Made by a program: the position numbers and the translations under genes | NCBI GenBank assembly: GCA_002746535.1 | Contig: NVWA01000038.1 | Location: forward strand, 1,730 to 37,034 | Direction: 5' to 3' | Origin: Planctomycetota bacterium | Lineage (GTDB): Bacteria; Planctomycetota; GCA-2746535 | Length of the DNA: 35,305 nt | The notes under the pieces: model-generated | Databases searched by the model: none | What the model saw: only the letters and a program-made list of their open reading frames with translations | What the model was told of the DNA's origin: nothing | In this document: positions 1 to 8,347 of the stretch, piece after piece | Layout: every line of letters starts with the position of its first letter | Position numbering within the stretch: the stretch's first letter is position 1

Positions 1-237
1 ACAAGTGCATTGGATTCTTTATCTGAAAAAGCGGTACAAGATGCATTACAAAAATTAATGAGTGGAAGAACTACATTTACTGTAGCCCATAGAATCTCAA
101 CTATAAAATCAGCAAATTGCATTATGGTTGTTGAAAAAGGAAAAATAATAGCTCAAGGTACGCACGACGAACTAATCAGGAGAAATCCTCTTTACAATCA
201 GCTTGCATCGCACCAGAATCTATCAAATGCTTCTTAG
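1..237 (+). CDS. ABC exporter ATP-binding protein, C-terminal fragment (5' end outside window)
   Basis: Reading frame 1 is open from the first base to the TAG at 235-237, so this is the last 78 codons of a longer gene. The fragment opens with TSALD, the D-loop that directly follows Walker B in ABC ATPases. It then has the H-loop region TVAHRISTIKSAN and the usual tail (VVEKGKIIAQGTHDEL). AHR-I-ST followed by I-GTHDEL is typical of the MsbA/exporter type, in which the ATPase is fused to a six-helix membrane domain. That domain is not visible here, so substrate and exact family are unknown. No hairpin terminator is seen after the stop. Confidence 0.9.
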   Translation, partial: TSALDSLSEKAVQDALQKLMSGRTTFTVAHRISTIKSANCIMVVEKGKIIAQGTHDELIRRNPLYNQLASHQNLSNAS

Positions 238-819
238 TTAGAAATTAATGAAAATATTCACACCCAACCTGAATCAATTTTACTATATTTAGACAATTCT
301 TTTGTGGCAAAAAATCTTTTAACTTCCGCTTTTCCACTTTTCACAGAATCAGAACTATGAACAATATTATAGGAAACCGTTCAAGCTAAAGATAGATTAA
401 CAACGATTAATGTCTTTAACGTACTAAATTGTTTTAACCTAATGATTTATCTATAAAATACTGTTGTAATTGAATTTATAAAAGTAGGTGGAGACGAACC
501 TCGTGTTCTATTCAAAAGATAAAGACACTTATGAACCTAAGTATTACTAAGAAATAGAATTCAAAACCAAAAGTGCCCCTGTTTTGCCCCCAAGTGGTTA
601 TTAATAATGATTATGATTAATGATGACAACTGAAAAAGTTATCTAAGTCTATTGCTAACAGCCTCTTACCCTATAACCTACTGTTCTCTATGTACTTGTA
701 AAAAAGTGCTGGAACGAACCAGCGGCTCTCGCTCCCAGAGGCTGACGCCTATAAATAAAATCTATGGTAAACACGGCTGGTGCCCATCATTTATCTAACA
801 TAGTTGTTATAGACAAACT
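238..819. other. 582-base gene-free stretch with GC-rich tRNA/tmRNA-like remnants
   Basis: No convincing gene lies between the ABC transporter stop and the end of the Gfo/Idh gene. Most of it is AT-rich, but three GC-rich patches stand out. Bases 485-508, read on the minus strand, contain GAGGTTCGTCTCCACCTA, which resembles the 3' end of a tmRNA (GGTTCG then CTCCACC). Bases 569-600 contain two C-runs (CCCCT and CCCCC), as in a decayed coding end. Bases 706-750 can be read on the minus strand as a degraded tRNA 3' half. Together they suggest an old integration scar; this is inference. Confidence 0.4.
706..750 (-). pseudogene. Possible degraded tRNA 3' half (tRNA-Pro-like)
   Basis: On the minus strand this patch shows a TGGGA anticodon-loop-like segment (about 731-738) and then GCTGGTTCGTTCCAGC (723 down to 708). 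The second element is a perfect 5-bp T-arm stem with a TTCGTT loop one base shorter than a normal T-loop. The anticodon stem does not pair properly and no D-arm or acceptor stem is visible, so it cannot be a working tRNA. A T-run follows on the minus strand. It could equally be a structured untranslated element or a chance hairpin. Confidence 0.25.
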
Positions 820-2127
820 CTAGTATCCAGAGGCATCAAGGTAATCATCTTTTAATAAGTCTTGGACTTTAATCGTTTTTCCATTTTGAGCGATACTATC
901 ATTGGCAGCAACACCGACTAATACTGCTTGAATAGCATCTTCAATACTGGCCATATGATTATTTTTTTCACTATCCCATGGTTTAAGAAAAAAATCATCT
1001 CTCAAGGCTGGGTCAGAACCACCATGGCCACCTTCTCTTTTTGGTTCAGGGGTCACTAATTTTTCTGGTGGCTTCTCATGTTCGAAATACATAAGTGAAC
1101 TTCCTGTAGATGTACCTCCAAAATAATCTTTTTCTTCTTCATCTGATTTTACTCGTGCAGCCCAATTAGTATTCTTGGAGGATTTATATTCAATCCGCCC
1201 TTTTGTTCCTTCAATATTAATCACCATACCTTCGTACGAAGCATATGCAATCAATGAATAAGTTGCCCTAACTCCATTTTCATAAGAATAAAGAACTGAT
1301 GCTTGATCTTCCGTTGTTATACTTGGATCAAATACACATCCATCGCGCACATAACCATTATCGCTCTCCGTTTCAAAATATAATGATTGTGCCGTTTTAT
1401 GATCTTTAAAATCATTAAAGAAATCACACGAATCGGCATGTTCACAATTAGAGCATCTTTCCCCTCTTTTTTCACCATTACTCCCATAAAACAGAGTACC
1501 CCCCATTGCTGACAATGAATCTGGCTTTGAATCAGCAAACCAATTGATTACGTCAAAATGATGACTAGCTTTATGGATCAATAACCCACCGCTGTTTTCT
1601 TTATGTTTATGCCATCTTCTATAATAATCGGCACCATGATTTCGGTCCAAAGTTTCAATAAAATCAATTGATAAAATTTTCCCTACTTTACCTGAATCCA
1701 ACAATCGTTTAATTTCAGTACAGGTTGGCCCATAGCGCATATTATGGGTAACATATCCTTCAGCACTATTATCATTTTTTGCGTTTAATATTTCACGACA
1801 TTGTTTCGCAGTAATACACAGTGGTTTTTCTGAATAGACTCTTTTTCCTAATTCAAAACCTTTAATAACATACTCCGCATGAGTACTATCCACTGAACAC
1901 ACAATTATAGAATCTGGATTTAATTCAGACATCATTTTATCAAAATCTGTATAAGTGGGCAATTCGATATCCATCATTTTATTGGCAGCTTTCATTCTGC
2001 CGGGTGAGACATCCATCAATCCAATTAATTCCGCTGTTTCATTATACTCTTCGACTATAGGCTTCCCAAAACTTGATATCCCCCTGTTTCCAGCTCCAAC
2101 CAAAACGTAAGATTTCTTTTCTACCAT
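820..2127 (-). CDS. Gfo/Idh/MocA-family oxidoreductase with a cysteine-bearing insert
   Basis: A 435-residue protein with an N-terminal Rossmann fold (GAGNRG, 11-16) for NAD(P) and the family signature EKP at 100-102, whose lysine contacts cofactor and substrate. The C-terminal half carries the catalytic-type motif KASHHFDV (186-193). It probably oxidises or reduces a sugar or cyclitol in the cytoplasm. It is longer than the usual 340-390 residues because of an insert around 210-270 holding C225, C228, C234 and C264 (CSNCEHADSC), which could bind a metal. The ATG at 2127 follows a GGGG-type ribosome site. The gene is divergent from the AraC-type regulator at 2345, its likely controller. The substrate cannot be read from sequence. 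Confidence 0.9.
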   Translation of the reverse strand: MVEKKSYVLVGAGNRGISSFGKPIVEEYNETAELIGLMDVSPGRMKAANKMMDIELPTYTDFDKMMSELNPDSIIVCSVDSTHAEYVIKGFELGKRVYSEKPLCITAKQCREILNAKNDNSAEGYVTHNMRYGPTCTEIKRLLDSGKVGKILSIDFIETLDRNHGADYYRRWHKHKENSGGLLIHKASHHFDVINWFADSKPDSLSAMGGTLFYGSNGEKRGERCSNCEHADSCDFFNDFKDHKTAQSLYFETESDNGYVRDGCVFDPSITTEDQASVLYSYENGVRATYSLIAYASYEGMVINIEGTKGRIEYKSSKNTNWAARVKSDEEEKDYFGGTSTGSSLMYFEHEKPPEKLVTPEPKREGGHGGSDPALRDDFFLKPWDSEKNNHMASIEDAIQAVLVGVAANDSIAQNGKTIKVQDLLKDDYLDASGY

Positions 2128-2221
2128 TTTAAATACCCCACATAAACAATTTATTTAATGAACAATAGTAGACAAAATTTAGCTCTTAAAACAAGAGCAG
2201 AAAATGATTAAATAGTGTAAT

Positions 2222-2346
2222 TTTCGATCATAACTATAGAATTGTTTTAACTGAGCACCAAGAAGAAGCCTATATTTCAATTTAGAAGTAAATTAAAGCT
2301 TGTGCAAAAAAGACCGTTTTTACAGAAAGATATAACTTTCGATCAT
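2222..2346. promoter_or_regulatory. Direct repeat TTTCGATCAT in the divergent promoter region
   Basis: The 10-mer TTTCGATCAT occurs at 2222-2231 and again at 2337-2346, same orientation, 115 bases apart. Both copies are in or at the edge of the 217-base gap between the oxidoreductase and the AraC-type gene. The second copy overlaps the regulator's own start codon. AraC-family proteins often bind paired direct repeats and repress their own gene, so this is a possible operator pair. It rests on two copies only. Confidence 0.25.
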
Positions 2347-3202
2347 GGAAAAAGGAAATTTATTATTAGAATTAATAAATACTAATATCAAAGAGAAGTT
2401 ATCTTTTTTCTCCCAATTCAAATTTGAGGTCATTTCTTGCAATTATTTTATGGCACAAAAACCTTGGCAAATAGATCCAAGAGTTCGGCCAGATACCTTC
2501 TTTATGTTTCCCATGAAAAATAAAGTCCGCGCCACAATAGATCGACAATCGCGAATAATTGATAAAAACTATTTTGCTTTTTCTCCCCAAGGGATTACGC
2601 ATACTTTCCGTATGCCAAAAGATAGTGATCAATTTGAATTTATTACCGTACATGCATTTATTCAAAATCCATGGGGATTGCAACTAGCACCATTCTTCAA
2701 TAAGTTTATTTTCAAGAATCCTCTTCATCCTAATTTCAATATCCAATTAAAAAAATTAAGATCTCTTTTAAATTATGATACAAACTTAGCAAAAATTCTA
2801 ATCGCTGACTTGATTAAGGAACTTTTTTTAAATTTAATTCTGTCTGAAGTAGAAATGAAATCATTCGAATCAGGAATCGATCCACGCATCATTAAAGCTC
2901 TTCAAATATTACATGAAAATTATTCTCATTCTTTATCAATTCAAGATGTTGCCCTTGAAAGTCAATTAAGTGTTGCCCAATTTAGACGATTATTTAAAGA
3001 GTTTATTGGAATTTCGCCAAAAACTTATTTAAACAACTATCGAATTGAAAGAGCTGCCAGCCTTTTACGATCTACGTCCTTAAGTATTAAGCAAATCGCA
3101 TTTCAGGTTGGATACCAAGATGAGCATTATTTTCATAACGTATTTAAGAGATTTTTCGGTTTAACACCCAGACAATATCAAGCCCAAGAACAACAAATCT
3201 AA
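2345..3202 (+). CDS. AraC-family transcriptional regulator
   Basis: A 285-residue DNA-binding protein. Residues 1 to about 170 form a ligand-sensing region with no strong signature, probably cupin-like. Residues 180-281 are the classic AraC domain: a first helix-turn-helix (about 198-219, LSIQDVALESQLSVAQFRRL) and a second (about 246-268, ending GYQDEHYFHNVFKRFFG), then GLTPRQYQ. The divergent arrangement with the Gfo/Idh/MocA gene suggests it senses a sugar and controls that gene. The ATG start has a weak ribosome site and overlaps one copy of the TTTCGATCAT repeat, which would suit autoregulation. The gene ends 12 bases from the converging gene at 3215. The short hairpin AGAAG-AAAG-CTTCT (3203-3216) spans that junction. 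Confidence 0.93.
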   Translation: MEKGNLLLELINTNIKEKLSFFSQFKFEVISCNYFMAQKPWQIDPRVRPDTFFMFPMKNKVRATIDRQSRIIDKNYFAFSPQGITHTFRMPKDSDQFEFITVHAFIQNPWGLQLAPFFNKFIFKNPLHPNFNIQLKKLRSLLNYDTNLAKILIADLIKELFLNLILSEVEMKSFESGIDPRIIKALQILHENYSHSLSIQDVALESQLSVAQFRRLFKEFIGISPKTYLNNYRIERAASLLRSTSLSIKQIAFQVGYQDEHYFHNVFKRFFGLTPRQYQAQEQQI

Positions 3203-3214
3203 AGAAGAAAGCTT

Positions 3215-3958
3215 CTAGAAACCTACAAGATTGTTTCTGCTAACCCACATATTAATATATTTCTTTTCAAATCTGTCCACATATGCATTGTAAATAGGAT
3301 GGAAGGTTTTTTTAAAATGTGCCCCATCATTTGTATTTTTATTATGTACGCCATTGAGTCTTTTGAGATAAACTTGGATAGCTTTGAAAAAATGAAAATG
3401 ATCCTGTTTGCTTTTAATTTTATTGATCATATTAATTAAAAAACTGCACACATCCTTATCGTCACATTTTTTGATATAATTTCGATGAATCGTTTCATCA
3501 GCTTTTATATACAATTCAGTTTTCAATTTATCAAATCGAGAACCTCTCTGCACAGCTACAACTGAAAAAACATCTTTTATAATTTTTTCACTATCTCTTA
3601 TAGGCGTATTGGTTTGAAGCACGACCTGTATTTTTCTTTTTACATTGTCATCATTAATAGCTTCTTTACGCAATGTTTTGATTTTCTTGACATCTACATT
3701 GTTAGATTTATTTTTAACTTCGTCAATTTCATCTTTATGATAGTTTCTTTCAGCTTTAGTCAGAGGTAATACGAGACTTTTACCAGACCCTTTATATGTC
3801 TTTAAAAAAGCACATTCACCAGAAGCCAAAGTGGCACCAAACACTTTCATGGCATCTAACTGCATCCCATCAATTTCAATGACAATCTCTTTAGACATTG
3901 TGATGGAATTAACAACTTTACAAATGGTCTGATCTTTTATTCGAGGGTTTAAATCCAT
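3215..3958 (-). CDS. Protein of unknown function, 247 residues
   Basis: I do not recognise this protein. It is charged and lysine-rich, without signal peptide or membrane segments, so it is probably cytoplasmic. A second possible start is Met21 (position 3898); the first Met has only a weak AAAGACG-like ribosome site. The N-terminal part (about 22-70) looks like a compact beta/alpha unit (EIVIEIDGMQLDAMKVFG). The middle is rich in Lys, Asn and Asp, and the C-terminal third is probably helical (HFHFFKAIQVYLKRL). No catalytic motif is evident. It stands alone: 3' end converging on the AraC gene, 5' end facing a 420-base gap. Confidence 0.65.
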   Translation of the reverse strand: MDLNPRIKDQTICKVVNSITMSKEIVIEIDGMQLDAMKVFGATLASGECAFLKTYKGSGKSLVLPLTKAERNYHKDEIDEVKNKSNNVDVKKIKTLRKEAINDDNVKRKIQVVLQTNTPIRDSEKIIKDVFSVVAVQRGSRFDKLKTELYIKADETIHRNYIKKCDDKDVCSFLINMINKIKSKQDHFHFFKAIQVYLKRLNGVHNKNTNDGAHFKKTFHPIYNAYVDRFEKKYINMWVSRNNLVGF

Positions 3959-4381
3959 ATCGTCTTTAATTCAAATTTTGAAAAAAAACGAAGGATTCTA
4001 ATACAAAATTAATGTTTTATAAAGTACTTATTTTCAAATAAATCGAGTTGTTTAAAGAAAATAGGACACACATTCCCAAACTATTTAATTTAAGAAAGAT
4101 TACAATCTTTATTCTAATTCACGCTGAAAAAGACGCTATTTCAATCAAGGTATTAAGTAATACAGAAACCCCATAAAACACATATTTCTGACCATTATGT
4201 ACCATTTAGCTTTGAATTTTAATATCTAAAATATTAATTTACTCGCCACAAAATTAAAGTTTTCATAATGTTGCTTTTGACCCAATAAAAGGAGTAATTA
4301 ATAAATTAAATAGTTTCCAGAATTGATTCAATGCAATTTATAGTGTAGTATAGATAAGATAATTTCATTTTAGGTGCAGAT
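3959..4381. other. 423-base AT-rich intergenic region before the HDOD gene
   Basis: No open frame of note, no RNA gene. It must hold the promoters of the divergent genes at 3958 (minus) and 4382 (plus). A six-base hairpin AAAGAT-TACA-ATCTTT is at 4095-4110 but has no gene to terminate. An AAAGGAG ribosome-site-like string near 4287 is followed by no usable frame. Confidence 0.5.
4323..4351 (+). promoter_or_regulatory. Candidate sigma-70-type promoter of the HDOD/phosphatase operon
   Basis: TTGATT at 4323-4328 and TAGTAT at 4346-4351 are separated by 17 bases and lie about 30 bases ahead of the start codon at 4382. Each box matches the consensus at four of six positions. In DNA this AT-rich such matches occur by chance, so this is a suggestion only. 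Confidence 0.25.
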
Positions 4382-5347
4382 ATGGGCTTACCCAAAAAAG
4401 GTTTAAACTTAAACAAATTTAAAAAACCTTTGAATGCCAAAATATCGCCTATTTCCACAGCCCCAAAAATACCACGCTTTGCCCAAATCGATAAACGAAA
4501 AAATAGAATTATAGAAGACATTGAAAACATACCATCCCTGCCTTCAGTCATTTTTGAAATTACAAAATTAGCCAATTCGCCGACAAGTTCTGCAAGGGAT
4601 ATAGAAGGCAAAATGAAGGATGATCAAGTTCTTACGGCTAAAATATTAAAGATAGCCAATTCACCTTATTATGCCTTAAATGACAAGGCTACCACCGTTA
4701 CTAGAGCCGTTGCTCTTTTAGGTTTTTCTGCATTAAAAAGTATTGTCATAGCTTCATCATGCAGTGACACTTTAAATAAAGATTTAGGTATTTATGGCTT
4801 TGCAGAAAATGGTCTTTGGAAACATTCCTTGGCCTGCGCAACTGTTTCAAAAGAAATTGGTAAAAAGATATTTCACGTCAATGATAAATATGAAGAAGAG
4901 CTATTTATTGCTGGGCTCATTCACGATATTGGAAAAATTGCCATTGCTCCTGTCTTAAAACTAAACAAGGATGAATTTGATAAAGCAATTGAAGATCCAG
5001 CAATTACTCAATTGGAACAAGCCGAAAAATTGATTACTGGAATTGACCATACTGAAGTAGGAGACAAATTAATCACTAAATGGAAGTTAAGCGATATGTT
5101 GAGAAGTGCTATTACTAATCATCACAATGATCCTGAAAATAAATTTGATGGGATTGTTCACCTAGCTGATTGGTTAAGTACCGAAAATAAAATAGGTCTT
5201 GTGGATGATTATCCATGGCATGGACCACTATCAGATGCATTACTTACTAAACTCGGAATTTCTCAAGATAATTTCCAAAAACTGCAAGACTACATTAATA
5301 AATTTCTTAATTCTGAAGATGGTTCTCCTTTTGATGAACTTATGTAA
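4382..5347 (+). CDS. HDOD-domain signalling protein
   Basis: A 321-residue cytoplasmic protein. After a basic, poorly conserved lead of about 40 residues, the HDOD domain runs from about 43 to 270. It contains PSLPSVIFEI, the SPYYAL helix, AVALLGFSALKSIV, the HD motif LIHDIGK (179-185), DHTEVG (H223), NHH (246-248) and VHLADWL (259-265). HDOD proteins are HD-fold relatives that act in signalling, often next to GGDEF, kinase or phosphatase genes; most have no shown hydrolase activity. Here the His and Asp residues that bind metal in true HD enzymes are largely kept. Only 9 bases separate it from the SpoIIE-type phosphatase downstream, so the two are almost certainly one operon and pathway. Confidence 0.92.
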   Translation: MGLPKKGLNLNKFKKPLNAKISPISTAPKIPRFAQIDKRKNRIIEDIENIPSLPSVIFEITKLANSPTSSARDIEGKMKDDQVLTAKILKIANSPYYALNDKATTVTRAVALLGFSALKSIVIASSCSDTLNKDLGIYGFAENGLWKHSLACATVSKEIGKKIFHVNDKYEEELFIAGLIHDIGKIAIAPVLKLNKDEFDKAIEDPAITQLEQAEKLITGIDHTEVGDKLITKWKLSDMLRSAITNHHNDPENKFDGIVHLADWLSTENKIGLVDDYPWHGPLSDALLTKLGISQDNFQKLQDYINKFLNSEDGSPFDELM

Positions 5348-5356
5348 TCAAACCCA

Positions 5357-7045
5357 ATGACAGAAGAGCACATAGGTATCATTAATACTATTCACTCCGC
5401 TAGTTCAAGCGAAGAATTGTTTGAAACAATTCAGCAGGTGTGTCATAACTGTATTTCATCAGATTCATTTAAAATATATTTCATTGATGAAGAAACAGAA
5501 GACCTAGATTTATATTATGGCAACGCAGATGAAACCAATGAAGAATGTCAACAGGCACTAGTATCTTTGCTACAAGAAAAATTAATTCAAAACGACACTG
5601 CAGAATGCTTCATCATGGATCAGCCTGATTCAAAAGTTTCAAATCTAGTCGCCGCCTATCAATTACAATTCCAAGATACTATTTATGGCTGTTTTACAAT
5701 CCACAAGGATAATATTCCCACAGAGAATAATTGGATCAATGATTTTAAAAGTATTGCACAAGCGGTTAGTCCTGAGATTATAAAAATACAATTACTTGAA
5801 GCAGCAAACTCAGAAGCATTGTTAGCACAATCTAAATTGCACGGAATGTATAACAGCCTTGAATTAATTAAAAACTCTGAACTTGACACCATACTTATCA
5901 AACTCATGAACTTGGCACTTCAAACCATCAAAGGTCAAGTCGGCTCCATTCTAATAATTGAAGATGAAAAATTAGTCACAAAAACCGATATGGGATTTAG
6001 TGATGAAATCGCTCAAAGTATCAAAAATTATCAAGATGAATTATTCATTCAATATGCCTATTCTCAGGTTGAACCGACGCATATAACAGATACTATTGAA
6101 AGCGATTTAATTGATGTCTCCAATTTACCCGTCAATGTCACCTCTATCATTTCCATTCCATTAAGAACTCAAAGCCATAATTTAGGTTTACTGAACATCA
6201 TAAATAATGAAGAAAATTTTGATGAAATTAATTTTGAAGTTTTATTATCTTTGTGTAATTTATCTTCCTATGCATTAGAGAATGCCCTCCTATTCAAGAA
6301 AAATCTAGCCAACGCCAAACTCAAAGAATCCATGGACATTGCACAAAGTATTCAATCATCTTTATTACCCAAACCAGAATTAACAATCAAAAATATAGAA
6401 GTTTTCGGATGGAGCCAGGCCTGTGATGAAACTGGCGGTGATTATTATGATTTGATTCCTTTTGAAGATAAAAGACTCGATGTCATAGTCGGAGATGCCA
6501 CAGGTCATGGTATTGGTGCGGCCTTAACTATGTTAATTACAAGATCATCTTTAAGAACATTATACCAACAAAAACTACCTCTTGACCATATGTATGAATT
6601 ATTAAACAATCGTCTATCAGACGATACAAATGATGAAAAGTTCATGACCTTATTTACAGGTTGTTTTGATATAGAGAACAACACACTAACCTATTGCTCA
6701 GCAGGTCATGATGGCCCCTTATTTATTAGAGGTGATGAGGAAGTTCAAGAATTAGAAGCTACCGGAATACCACTTGGAATGATGGAAGATATGGAGTATG
6801 AAGTCGTTGAAAATATTCCCTTAAAACCAGGAGATTTAATTCTGACTGGATCAGATGGAACATGGGAAGCCATGAATAATGATAAAGAAGAATATGGTAA
6901 ACAGCGCATGATTGACATTGCAAAAGAATGCCGAAATGAATCCGCACAAAAAATTAATTTAAAAATTCAAGCTTCAATCAAAGAATTTATCTCCGATTAT
7001 AAGATCAGAGATGATATGACTCTCATCGTAATAAAAGTAAATTAA
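5357..7045 (+). CDS. GAF-domain PP2C/SpoIIE-type serine phosphatase (RsbU-like)
   Basis: A 562-residue protein. Residues about 15-148 look like a divergent GAF sensor, about 175-310 a clearer GAF domain, about 312-340 a linker helix (SMDIAQSIQSSLLP) typical of RsbU relatives, and 345-560 a SpoIIE-type PP2C phosphatase. The metal-binding motifs are present: ETGGDYYD (358-365), GDATGHG (379-385), SDGTWEA (499-505) and RDDMTLIV (551-558). Such enzymes dephosphorylate anti-sigma-factor antagonists in partner-switching systems. No kinase (RsbW) or antagonist (RsbV) gene is in the window, so its target lies elsewhere. There is no Shine-Dalgarno sequence before the ATG, consistent with translation coupled to the HDOD gene just upstream. 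Confidence 0.92.
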   Translation: MTEEHIGIINTIHSASSSEELFETIQQVCHNCISSDSFKIYFIDEETEDLDLYYGNADETNEECQQALVSLLQEKLIQNDTAECFIMDQPDSKVSNLVAAYQLQFQDTIYGCFTIHKDNIPTENNWINDFKSIAQAVSPEIIKIQLLEAANSEALLAQSKLHGMYNSLELIKNSELDTILIKLMNLALQTIKGQVGSILIIEDEKLVTKTDMGFSDEIAQSIKNYQDELFIQYAYSQVEPTHITDTIESDLIDVSNLPVNVTSIISIPLRTQSHNLGLLNIINNEENFDEINFEVLLSLCNLSSYALENALLFKKNLANAKLKESMDIAQSIQSSLLPKPELTIKNIEVFGWSQACDETGGDYYDLIPFEDKRLDVIVGDATGHGIGAALTMLITRSSLRTLYQQKLPLDHMYELLNNRLSDDTNDEKFMTLFTGCFDIENNTLTYCSAGHDGPLFIRGDEEVQELEATGIPLGMMEDMEYEVVENIPLKPGDLILTGSDGTWEAMNNDKEEYGKQRMIDIAKECRNESAQKINLKIQASIKEFISDYKIRDDMTLIVIKVN

Positions 7046-7112
7046 TTTAATTTCTATTTCATTCTTTATCTATTAATATACCCTTTTAATTAAAATGAAT
7101 TGAAGCTTAACA

Positions 7113-8276
7113 ATGACAATATCAAGTGCTTTTTATTACGACCAATTGGTCAACAAGATTCTTCCATTCTGGGAGAATAATTCCATTGATAAAGAATTTA
7201 ATGGATATTTTACATGCTTGAATGAGGATGGCAGTGTCTATGATACTGACAAGTTCATCTGGCTACAAGCCCGTCAAGTTTGGGTCTTTTCAAAACTTTA
7301 TAACGATTTAAACCAAAATGAATCCTGGAAAGATATAGCAACATCCGGTGTCAAATTTCTAACCGAACATGGACAAGACCCAGATGGGAATTGGTACTTT
7401 TCTTTAAACCAATCAGGCAAACCATTGATGGCCCCTTATAATATTTTTTCAGATTGTTTCGCTGCCATGGCCCTAAGTGAATATGCTAAATTAAATAAAG
7501 ATATGGAGTTAAAAGAAAAGTCTCTTAAAACTTTTCAAAACATACAAAAGAGATCTTCAGAACCAAATAACAAATACAAAAAGGCCATTACAGAAAATCG
7601 TGGATTTCACTCATTATCACTTCCGATGATTTCACTAAATCTTCAATTAGAAATGAATTGGATTTTAGATTCAAAGGATTTTTTAACGAAAATTAATGCC
7701 CAAGCACACCAAATTATTGATAGACATCTTGACAAAAATTTAAATATTTTTCTAGAGAACATTGCGATTAATACCATTGACCAAGATACTTTTCAAGGGC
7801 GCTTAATAAGCCCAGGTCATGGCATTGAAACCACCTGGTTTTTAATGGATGTCGGATTATTAACAAATGATACATCCTTAATTGATAAAAGTATTTCTAT
7901 TCTATTATCAACACTTGAATACGGATGGGATTCTAAATATGGCGGGCTATTCTACTTTATGGATAAGCACAACAAACCAATGCAAGAACTTGAACACGAT
8001 CAAAAACTTTGGTGGGTACATCAAGAAGCATTGATTGCAACAGCGATGGGCTGGCGTATTCAACAAAATGAAGATTGCCAAAAATGGTTTAAAAAGCTAC
8101 ATGATTATGCATGGGATCATTTTAATGATCCAAAACATGGTGAATGGTTTGGTTATTTACACCGAACAGGTGAAAAGCTCAATACCTCCAAGGGAGGTAA
8201 ATGGAAAGGATGTTTTCACACCCCCAGAGCAATCTATAGATGTTATAAAGAACTTAAGATGATTGAATCACAATAA
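7113..8276 (+). CDS. AGE-family (N-acylglucosamine 2-epimerase / cellobiose 2-epimerase-like) sugar epimerase
   Basis: A 387-residue cytoplasmic protein with the alpha/alpha-barrel motifs of the AGE family throughout. These include the conserved arginine in LQARQVW (R54), GFHSLSLPM (164-172), SPGHGIETTW (H236), LWWVHQEAL (H303, E305) and CFHTPRA (H369). The Arg and the two histidines at about 236 and 369 occupy the places of the catalytic residues in characterised AGE enzymes. Family members interconvert GlcNAc/ManNAc, epimerise cellobiose, or isomerise mannose and fructose; which applies cannot be decided. Length is normal. The gene lies 67 bases after the phosphatase and may have its own promoter. 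No sialic-acid catabolic genes are nearby, so a role on plain hexoses or disaccharides is as likely. Confidence 0.9.
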   Translation: MTISSAFYYDQLVNKILPFWENNSIDKEFNGYFTCLNEDGSVYDTDKFIWLQARQVWVFSKLYNDLNQNESWKDIATSGVKFLTEHGQDPDGNWYFSLNQSGKPLMAPYNIFSDCFAAMALSEYAKLNKDMELKEKSLKTFQNIQKRSSEPNNKYKKAITENRGFHSLSLPMISLNLQLEMNWILDSKDFLTKINAQAHQIIDRHLDKNLNIFLENIAINTIDQDTFQGRLISPGHGIETTWFLMDVGLLTNDTSLIDKSISILLSTLEYGWDSKYGGLFYFMDKHNKPMQELEHDQKLWWVHQEALIATAMGWRIQQNEDCQKWFKKLHDYAWDHFNDPKHGEWFGYLHRTGEKLNTSKGGKWKGCFHTPRAIYRCYKELKMIESQ

Positions 8277-8347
8277 ATTTGACGATTACTTATAAATCAC
8301 AACCTGCTTTTGGAAATCAATTCAATCACAGGATGTAATCATATTAT

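Noticed and set aside
706..750. Intact tRNA gene
   Set aside because: No acceptor or D-arm, mispaired anticodon stem, six-base T-loop; at best a degraded remnant.
1317..1538. 73-residue minus-strand frame inside the first Gfo/Idh gene
   Set aside because: It overlaps a clearly real gene on the same strand in another frame and has no ribosome site or family features.
2399..2683. 94-residue minus-strand frame opposite the AraC gene
   Set aside because: Antisense to a well-supported regulator; composition is not protein-like.
4095..4110. Hairpin AAAGAT-TACA-ATCTTT as a terminator
   Set aside because: Only six AT-rich pairs and no gene ends nearby.
4306..4611. 101-residue minus-strand frame opposite the start of the HDOD gene
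   Set aside because: Overlaps the HDOD N-terminus; no ribosome site; hydrophobic pattern is the complement of the real gene.
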